Shown here in pieces: positions 1 through 5,438 of a stretch of DNA of 10,284 nt (its first letter is position 1; each line of letters opens with the position of its first letter). The stretch comes from Opitutaceae bacterium (lineage in GTDB: Bacteria > Verrucomicrobiota > Verrucomicrobiia > Opitutales > Opitutaceae), in NCBI GenBank assembly GCA_031254955.1, contig JAIRTK010000306.1:1-10284 (forward strand). The letters are read 5' to 3'. The position numbers were made by a program, and so were the translations under genes. The notes below the pieces were generated by a model. The model made no database searches. It saw nothing but the letters and a program-made list of their open reading frames with translations, and had not been told where the DNA came from.

Positions 1-165
1 CGACGCCGCCAGCATGAGCGCGGCGACCGGGAGCACCGGGGGCGACAGCCGCCGGCGCCGGCATGGGCCGGGGGCGGCGGGGATGGGTTTCCGGGAAGGC
101 GCGGGGGTCAGGGGTGTCCCGGCGTGGCGGGTTTCCGAGGCGTGGCGGGTGTTGTCTGGGTTCAT
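1..165 (-). CDS. Possible N-terminus of an exported or membrane protein (partial)
   Basis: An ATG at 165-163 opens a frame of 55 codons that stays open to the window edge, so the gene would continue to the left. The first 35 or so residues are rich in Pro, Arg, His and Thr and hold a small repeat (TRHASE then TRHAG). Then come four or five arginines (about residues 36-39) and a hydrophobic stretch, VLPVAALMLAAS (residues 44-55), which looks like the start of a signal peptide or membrane helix. The upstream in-frame stop is TGA at 228-226. No Shine-Dalgarno sequence precedes the ATG. The long, low-complexity stretch before the hydrophobic core is odd for a signal peptide, so the true start may be further in (for example GTG at codon 44). 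It shares its orientation with the other genes. Function cannot be judged. Confidence 0.4.
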   Translation of the reverse strand, partial: MNPDNTRHASETRHAGTPLTPAPSRKPIPAAPGPCRRRRLSPPVLPVAALMLAAS

Positions 166-308
166 GGTTGTTGGTGGCGTGGAGGTTAAGGGAGGGAGGG
201 GTGAGACAGGCGGATAGTAAAAAAATCATGACCCATGCCATCCGGGGATGCGAGCCGAAAGTGCAAGGAATTTCTAAAAACCCATCACAGAGGTAAGGAA
301 GGCGCGGA

Positions 309-428
309 GGCCGGTGGGAAAAAGGAGGAGGTTGGTGGGAAAAGGGATGAGGGCCGGTGGGAAAAGGGATGAGGGCCGGTGGGAGAAGGGATGAGGGAGG
401 CGGGATGAGGGGTGAGGGATGAGGGAGG
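309..428. repeat. 22-bp tandem repeat with G-runs about every 7 bp
   Basis: Roughly four copies of a 22-bp unit (GGCCGGTGGGAAAAGGGATG plus AG) run from 309 to 395 and decay into GGGATGAG-type copies up to about 428. GGG runs begin at 337, 344, 351, 359, 366, 373, 381, 388, 395, 402, 409, 416 and 423: seven-base steps broken by single eight-base steps. All gaps between runs are 4 or 5 bases, so many overlapping G-quadruplex motifs fit on the plus strand. No coding sense is visible here. Confidence 0.75.
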
Positions 429-433
429 ATTAT

Positions 434-481
434 TCTCACGCGGAGGCGCGGAGAGGCGGAGAGGCGGAGAGGCGGAGAGGA
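434..481. repeat. Octamer array, GGCGGAGA type
   Basis: After a TTCTCACG leader, five octamers follow without a gap: ACGCGGAG (438), GCGCGGAG (446), then AGGCGGAG three times (454, 462, 470), ending in AGGAGG. Other octamer arrays in this window (773, 810, 1043, 1136) share the CTCAC/GTGAG leader and the eight-base step, with different bases inside the unit. Confidence 0.75.
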
Positions 482-584
482 GGAGGGGGCTGTGCGGAGT
501 GAGGAGTAAAGGGAGAAGGTGGAAGGGTGAAAGGAGAAGGGGAAGGAGGAAGGAGGAAGAGGGGAGAGGGAAGGGTGGAAATAA
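482..584. other. Polypurine tract without a gene
   Basis: The plus strand is almost entirely G and A, with GGAAGGAGG-like words but no exact unit. Frames crossing it give Arg/Glu/Gly-rich low-complexity peptides on plus and Pro/Ser/Leu-rich ones on minus, which I do not take as genes. Mirror-like purine runs of this kind can form triplex DNA; here that is inference only. Confidence 0.5.
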
Positions 585-596
585 ACCCTTCGACTT

Positions 597-757
597 CGTA
601 ACTGAGGTTACGCGCGGCCTCTGTCGTAATGCAGACTGGCGGACTGTCGCTTCGCTCGAAATCCAGTCTGCTTCAGGGCGGGCCTTCGGCCCGTCAGCAG
701 GTTTGGAAACCTGCGCTACACCAAGCGTTGTCGCGGAGGTCTCGGAGGATGGCCTCC
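597..757. repeat. Cluster of five short hairpins
   Basis: Five inverted repeats follow each other. CGTAAC/GTTACG has a 4-base loop (597-612). GCAGACTGG/CCAGTCTGC has perfect 9-bp arms around 23 bases (631-671). CGGGCC/GGCCCG has a TTC loop (679-693). GCAGGTTT/AAACCTGC has perfect 8-bp arms around GG (697-714). GGAGG/CCTCC has loop ATGG (744-757). The block could be a REP-like repeat cassette or part of a structured RNA; I recognise no named RNA family. It lies far from any gene start. Confidence 0.6.
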
Positions 758-772
758 CCACCGCCTCATGCC

Positions 773-1066
773 TTTCGCGTCTTCGCGTGAGAACACTTCG
801 GATTCCGGCCTTCGCGTCCTCCGTTGCTCCGTGGTTATACCAGTTGCGAACAAAATTTATTCTTTTGGATGGATAGCCGCCGTGCTGCCCATTTCTTTCT
901 CTTTCCTCTTTATCTTTCTCTTTCTCCTCGTTTCCAACCAGTAATGGGAGGAAGGAATAGAAAGAGGAAAGATAAAGAATAAAGAGAAAGAGCAAAATCG
1001 GACTACAAAAGGATAAATCTCATTGGGAATTGGTATAATCTCACACAAAGGCACGAAGGCACAAGG
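773..1066. mobile_element. Palindromic MITE-like element with octamer-built ends
   Basis: Imperfect inverted repeats of 35 bp (833-867 and 1006-1040, 27 of 35 matching) share GGTTATACCA/GATTATACCA outer ends and an ATTTAT..CTTTTG inner part. Inside them is a second palindrome, 894-925 against 959-991, about 32 bp with two mismatches and one bulge; one strand is all C/T apart from single A bases and the other all A/G apart from single T bases. Outside, both ends carry octamers in opposite orientation: TTTCGCGT, CTTCGCGT (773-788) and CTTCGCGT, CCTCCGTT, GCTCCGTG (810-833) on the left; ACACAAAG, GCACGAAG, GCACAAGG (1043-1066) on the right. No transposase is encoded. I call it a non-autonomous element by shape alone, and no target-site duplication was identified. 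Confidence 0.5.
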
Positions 1067-1135
1067 GAGGGGATGCGTAATGAGTAGTGGGTGACGGAGC
1101 CGGAGGGTTTGTTTTCACTCCTCAACCCTCATGCT

Positions 1136-1162
1136 CTTTGCGTCTCTGCGTTTCTGCGTGAG
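1136..1162. repeat. Octamer array, CTNTGCGT type
   Basis: Three octamers in a row, CTTTGCGT, CTCTGCGT and TTCTGCGT, are followed by GAG. This is the reverse orientation of the array at 434-481, and it ends in the same GTGAG boundary word seen in the other octamer arrays. Confidence 0.75.
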
Positions 1163-1206
1163 TTTTTCATGGTTTCTGCCATCGGAATAACCGCCAGCGG
1201 CTCGGC

Positions 1207-1331
1207 GGGACGCCTCGCCCTACCCTGCCACGCCTTGCCTCGGGTTGTCCTGCCGTGCCACGGCTCGCGCTGCCTCGGTTTGCTTTGCCTTGGTTCGTTT
1301 TGCCTTGGCTTGCCTTGCTTCGGTTCGTTCT
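1207..1331. repeat. Degenerate pentamer-phased tract
   Basis: Twenty-five consecutive pentamers keep one phase. Read on plus from 1207, 24 of the 25 begin with G and nearly all end in C or T (for example GCCTC, GGTTT, GCTTT, GCCTT, GGTTC). From 1271 to 1330 they group into four 15-bp units such as TGCCTCGGTTTGCTT. The tract ends about 10 bp from the stop codon of the gene at 1341-3959, so it would form the start of that gene's 3' untranslated region. Confidence 0.7.
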
Positions 1332-1340
1332 TCGGCGGGG

Positions 1341-3959
1341 TCAGTTTTCCGGACTTAATTCCAGCACGGCCAGGCCGTGGGCGGGGAGGGTCACGGGCCA
1401 GGCTGTTTGTCCGGCGGGGAGCGCTTCCGCGCGGGCGGCGTCGGCGCGGAGGGCGGCGGATTGCCATGCTTTCGCTTTGAGGCCGGTGAACGCGGAGGGC
1501 GGCGCTTTCACGGTGGTTTTCACGGCGCGCGGGCTGTTGTTCAACAGGATGAGGTGGATGCGCGCGCCGGCGGTGTCGCGGGCGATGAGGTAATCGATCT
1601 CGGGCATTCCGGTGTCGGGTTCGCCCCAGGCGAGGTTGACGGGGCGTCCGTAAAGGACGCCCGGCGCGAAGCCGAAGCAGGCGTGCGGGCCGACTTTGGG
1701 CGTGATGAAGCCGCGCGGAAAGGTGATGCCGCCGGCGGAACGCAATTCGATTTCGGAGATGAGATAATCGGTGATCCAGCCCAACTGCCACCATGCGTGA
1801 TGCGGGAAGGAGCCGGGGCCGGCGTTCAGGTGCAGCCAGTAGTAGGTGGCCACTTGGGTGTCGGGGTGGAGAAACGCGTCGCGGGCCAGCGCGGCGGCGC
1901 GGGCGAGGTCGCGGAAGAGCGGCTCGCCCGTGAGTCGCGCCATGCGGATGTAGAGGCCGGCGTAGCTCGCCAAGAGGATGGGGCCGCTTCCGCTGGCGGT
2001 GCCGATGCTGCCGCCGTGCTCGAAGGCGAGGCCGGAGGGGTTGATCTGCCAGTCGAAGAGGGCGCGTTTTTTGCCGGTTTTCCTCTGGTTGGTGGCCAGC
2101 GGGTGGGTGAAGATTTCCGTCACATACTGGCGGGCGCATTCGATGGCGGCTTCGCGGTAGCGGACATCGGCGGTGAGGTCGTAGAGGTCGAGCAGGGCTT
2201 GCGCGCTTTGCACGGTGGCAAAATCGGGCGCGAAGCGGGCGTCGCCGCAGACGCCGAGGAAGCGCGCGGGTTGGACGGCGTTTTCAATAAACCAGTCCGC
2301 GCCGCGGCGGGCGGCGGCGAGATACTTTTGGTCGCCGAGGATGCGGTGGGCGACGATCAGGCCGTAGAAGGTGGCGCGGGCGTCGGGCAGTTCGGCAAAG
2401 AGTTCTTTTTGCGTGGCGTGGTCGTAGGCGACGGCCCAACTGCCGTCGGCGCGCTGCCATTGGAGGAGGCGTTCGGCGCCGAGGCGGAGGCGGGCGCGCA
2501 GTTCGTTGTCGTCCGGCTCGAAGAGGAGGATGTTGCCGAGGTCGAGCATGGTGTAGTAGGTGATGGCGACCGGCTCGACGTAGTCGCCCCACTCCTCGAC
2601 GAAGCGGCGGGATTTCGCCAGATAATACTGGCCGATGGCGGCGCCTTGGAAAAAGCCGGGGGCGGCCTGTTGTTGCACGAATTTGAAGTTGCGCGCGAAG
2701 GGCAGGCGGTCGCGGGTGAGGCGCGGGTCGCCGGTGAGGCGCGCGAGCATCCACATGGCGCCGTAGTCGGAGTTTTTCATGGCGTCGTAGTCGCCGGGTT
2801 TTTTGGGGTCGCGCCGGGCGCCGACGACGCCGCCGTTGTAGGCTTGCGCGCCGATGGTCAGGCCGCCGAACTGCTCGGTGTGCCAGAGGGAGGTGGCGTC
2901 GTCGGTGACGTAGCGGTGCAGGGAGTGGAGCCGCTGGCTGAGGGAGCGGACGGGTTGCTTGAGCGCGAGAAAATCGTCGAGGCGGTAGATGTCGTAGGCG
3001 GCGTGTCTGATGGCGGCAAACCAGTCGGCGGCGCGCAGCGAATAGCGGAAGGAAAACACCAGGGTTTCGCCGGTTTCGAGCCGCGAGTCGCGGCTGCCGA
3101 GGAGCGCGCGGTAGAGCGTGGGCGCGAGCTGGCCGGCGCGGTTCATGTGCGAGAGGCCGATGCGCCAGAGTTCGCGCGCCGGGCCGTCCTGAGGCCAGGG
3201 ATCGACCAGGCCCGGCTCGGCGATGACCGCGAGCGTGGCGCCGGCGCGGTTGGTGAGGATGGAGGCGAGCGTGGAGGCGGCGCCTTCGTTTGCGATGACG
3301 GGGCGGTCGGGCAGGCCGTGGCCGTAGGCGAACGCGAGGGGGAAGTCGGGGTTGAAGGTGTTGCCCTTGAAATAGCCGGGGACGACGGCCCAGCGCACTT
3401 CGCCGGGCGCGACGGTGGCGAGCGTGGGCGTCGGGAGCGAAAACCAGCCGGCTTTGCGGGCGGTGAGCGTCAGGGTGACGCGCACGTCGCCGGGGAACGA
3501 GGGGTCGAGGCTCCAGCGCGCCGCGAGGTCGGCGACGTCGGTTCGGTGGCGGAACAGCCACGCGCCGCCGGCGTCCGCCACGGCGTCGGACGGGAAGAAG
3601 GAGCGTTCCTCGCCGGCGAGGTTCAGGGCGGCGGGGAGGGTGGCCTTGGCCCAGCGCGGCACGGGATATTTGTAGATAGGCTCGGGGAAGGCGTCGGCGC
3701 GCCCGGAGAGGGCAAACGGGACGGGCGTCTTGTCCGGCTCGGTCGCGGAGTAGAGGATGGTGTAGCGGCCCGAGGGCGCGCCGGCGGGGATGGCGTGGCC
3801 CGAGGGGTCAAACGCATCGGCGGCGGCAAGCCGCCAGCCGTCGTCGGCCTGCCGCCATTGCAGGCGGATGGCGGTGTCGGCCAGCGCGGGCGCAGAAACG
3901 GCTGAAAGTTGAAGGCCGAATGCCAAAAGGCAGATAGCCGGAAGATGGATTGGTTTCAT
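1341..3959 (-). CDS. Secreted six-hairpin (alpha/alpha toroid) glycosidase-like protein
   Basis: The 872-residue protein starts with a clear signal peptide (MKPIH, hydrophobic core, probable cut after ALA at residues 25-27). Residues about 30-310 look beta-rich. Residues about 320-740 carry repeated paired helices with alternating aromatic and small residues (SDYGAMWMLARLTGDP, QWQRADGSW, RRGADWFIEN, AQALLDLYDLT, HHAWWQLGWITDY), typical of (alpha/alpha)6 toroids such as GH88, GH105, GH127 and several lyases. Residues about 745-872 look like a small beta-sandwich cap. Aromatic and acidic residues suggest a sugar-binding cleft, but I cannot assign catalytic residues or a CAZy family. The start is the only ATG directly before the signal peptide, and no Shine-Dalgarno is visible. 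A probable terminator upstream implies it has its own promoter in the 110-bp gap. The likely role is extracytoplasmic cleavage of an oligosaccharide made by the neighbouring enzymes (inference). Confidence 0.85.
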   Translation of the reverse strand: MKPIHLPAICLLAFGLQLSAVSAPALADTAIRLQWRQADDGWRLAAADAFDPSGHAIPAGAPSGRYTILYSATEPDKTPVPFALSGRADAFPEPIYKYPVPRWAKATLPAALNLAGEERSFFPSDAVADAGGAWLFRHRTDVADLAARWSLDPSFPGDVRVTLTLTARKAGWFSLPTPTLATVAPGEVRWAVVPGYFKGNTFNPDFPLAFAYGHGLPDRPVIANEGAASTLASILTNRAGATLAVIAEPGLVDPWPQDGPARELWRIGLSHMNRAGQLAPTLYRALLGSRDSRLETGETLVFSFRYSLRAADWFAAIRHAAYDIYRLDDFLALKQPVRSLSQRLHSLHRYVTDDATSLWHTEQFGGLTIGAQAYNGGVVGARRDPKKPGDYDAMKNSDYGAMWMLARLTGDPRLTRDRLPFARNFKFVQQQAAPGFFQGAAIGQYYLAKSRRFVEEWGDYVEPVAITYYTMLDLGNILLFEPDDNELRARLRLGAERLLQWQRADGSWAVAYDHATQKELFAELPDARATFYGLIVAHRILGDQKYLAAARRGADWFIENAVQPARFLGVCGDARFAPDFATVQSAQALLDLYDLTADVRYREAAIECARQYVTEIFTHPLATNQRKTGKKRALFDWQINPSGLAFEHGGSIGTASGSGPILLASYAGLYIRMARLTGEPLFRDLARAAALARDAFLHPDTQVATYYWLHLNAGPGSFPHHAWWQLGWITDYLISEIELRSAGGITFPRGFITPKVGPHACFGFAPGVLYGRPVNLAWGEPDTGMPEIDYLIARDTAGARIHLILLNNSPRAVKTTVKAPPSAFTGLKAKAWQSAALRADAARAEALPAGQTAWPVTLPAHGLAVLELSPEN

Positions 3960-3984
3960 GGAAATGGTGTTTTTGGGTTTTTGG

Positions 3985-4064
3985 AAAAACTCGCTCTCGT
4001 GCTCTTACTCGTTCTCTCTTCTGTCTGCGTGACGTTTCGAGAACGAGTAAGATTACGAGAGCGA
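3985..4064 (-). terminator. Probable Rho-independent terminator after the sialidase-fold gene
   Basis: Arms 3991-4016 and 4039-4064 pair over 26 bases with only two adjacent mismatches, around a 22-base loop. On the minus strand the stem starts 5 bases after the TGA stop (4072-4070) and is followed by GTTTTT. The left arm is built from hexamer-like steps (TCGCTC, TCGTGC, TCTTAC, TCGTTC), so the stem may be a repeat element recruited as a terminator. The arms are longer than a usual terminator stem. Confidence 0.65.
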
Positions 4065-4069
4065 TTCAA

Positions 4070-5395
4070 TCACTGTCGCGCACGGGCGGGCGCGGCTTGC
4101 TCGGCTTTTTCGCCCTCCTCCAGCGCAGGGGAGCGGGCGGCGTTGTTTATCTGCTGAAATTCCTTGGTCATCTCGAAACTCTCGCCGTTGTAACGCACGC
4201 CGCCGCCCTCGTCGGCAAGTTTGTTGATGGTCTGTTTCAGGCGGCTGCCCGGCGTGACGAGACGGCCGGCCTTGATGTCGGCCTCGGTGAACTTGGCCAT
4301 CAGGATTTCCTGCATGTCCTTTTGATAACGACCGCGGTCATACACGGCGTAGATGAAACCGTCGGGGGCCTGCGTGGCGTCGGGATAGCTGACATATGCG
4401 CGCTCATCGAGGACGAGCTTGTGCGGCCATGTCTTTCCGTCGTCCCCGGAAAGCATCACGGTCATGTTTTCCCGTTTTTTCGGGTGATCATTGACGATGA
4501 GGATCAGGCTGCCCGAGGCGAGCTTGCCCAGATAAAAACGCGTGTTGACATTAAACTCCCTCGTGAACGGTTCCAGTTCGCGCCAGGTGCGGCCTTTGTC
4601 ATTGGAGACGGCCTGCGCGATTCCGTAGCGCGCCCGGGCGAGCATCCAGAGCGTGCCGTCCCGCCGCTCCACGACCATGTGCTCGGTGAACGGCGTGTCC
4701 TGGATTTCGACCTGGCCGGCATGCTCGAAGGGCCGGTCGTATCCTGAAAATAGATACACATGCGCCCCCTTGCGGGCGGGCGGCGCCGGCGCCTGCGGGT
4801 CTTTTGACATCGGATCGACCAGGTGCAGCCATTCCCCGCTTGAGAGCACGATTTCCTTGTTGAGCGAGTAGCCGTAGCCGGCGAACACCGGTCCGCGCCA
4901 GACCGGGCGCGGGCTGTCGGGGTGCTCCGTGTAGAATCCCCAGCACGTTCGCGGGTGGATGCCGGGCGACGGCATCACGCGGTGGACGAACCACCAGAGC
5001 CGTCCGTTCGGGTCGAGCCAGAGATGCGCGTCGCTGCCTGCGCCGCCGAGCAACTGCCGCCCCGGGTCGAAGACCGCCACGGGTTTCGACCACGTGAGCC
5101 CGTCATCGCCGCTGGTCACGAGCAACTGGTAATTGTGGCCCTTGCCCTCGCCGACGCCACCCGAATACCACGTTGCCCAGAGACGTCCGCCGGGTGCGCG
5201 TTCCATGCTTGGCACCCCCTGCCACAACCGCATGCGCGGCCAGTAGGCGGGATTCGGAGTGGTGTCGAGGCGCGGCGGCGTGAGCGTGGTGATGCCGAAA
5301 TTCCCGACGGTTTCCTCGCCGGCAAATGAAACGCCGGTCAGGAGCAGGAGCAGCAAGGCGGATTTTCCCAGGAGGTTGCGCGGTGTTTTTTTCAT
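4070..5395 (-). CDS. Exported sialidase-fold (BNR/Asp-box) protein
   Basis: This 441-residue protein begins with a textbook signal peptide (MKKTPRNLLGK, Leu-rich core, cut near VSFA, residue 25). Three Asp-boxes of the form SxDxGxTW lie at residues 95-102 (SGDDGLTW), 264-271 (SNDKGRTW) and 316-323 (SGDDGKTW), the mark of six-bladed beta-propellers of the sialidase type. An SYPDATQAPDG then VYDRGR segment (about 336-356) resembles the late active-site region. The usual first arginine motif (RIP) is replaced by QGVP at 59-62, so hydrolysis of sialic acid should not be assumed; this fold also acts on other acidic sugars. The C-terminus (about 410-441) is charged and Ala-rich. It lies 43 bp downstream of the double beta-helix gene, probably in the same transcript, and its end is marked by a strong stem-loop. 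Confidence 0.85.
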   Translation of the reverse strand: MKKTPRNLLGKSALLLLLLTGVSFAGEETVGNFGITTLTPPRLDTTPNPAYWPRMRLWQGVPSMERAPGGRLWATWYSGGVGEGKGHNYQLLVTSGDDGLTWSKPVAVFDPGRQLLGGAGSDAHLWLDPNGRLWWFVHRVMPSPGIHPRTCWGFYTEHPDSPRPVWRGPVFAGYGYSLNKEIVLSSGEWLHLVDPMSKDPQAPAPPARKGAHVYLFSGYDRPFEHAGQVEIQDTPFTEHMVVERRDGTLWMLARARYGIAQAVSNDKGRTWRELEPFTREFNVNTRFYLGKLASGSLILIVNDHPKKRENMTVMLSGDDGKTWPHKLVLDERAYVSYPDATQAPDGFIYAVYDRGRYQKDMQEILMAKFTEADIKAGRLVTPGSRLKQTINKLADEGGGVRYNGESFEMTKEFQQINNAARSPALEEGEKAEQAAPARARQ

Positions 5396-5438
5396 GAGGG
5401 TTTTTTATTCCAATGCGGGTTCGCCGTCATCGGGTTGC

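Noticed and set aside
309..481. CRISPR array
   Set aside because: Units are contiguous or of period 7, 8 and 22 with no unique spacers, and no cas gene is present.
285..995. 236-codon minus-strand frame and 154-codon plus-strand frame (412-876) across the repeat region
   Set aside because: Both run through the G-run array, polypurine tract and hairpins, and their residues simply reflect the repeats (Pro/Ser/Leu or Arg/Glu/Gly).
1377..3905. 842-codon plus-strand open frame opposite the six-hairpin gene
   Set aside because: It has no signal or domain sense, is Gly/Glu/Val/Ala-rich, and is what a GC-rich coding strand produces antisense. The minus-strand protein has a signal peptide and coherent fold pattern.
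4070..5395. Naming the gene nanH (sialidase)
   Set aside because: The Asp-boxes give the fold only, and the first arginine motif is missing.
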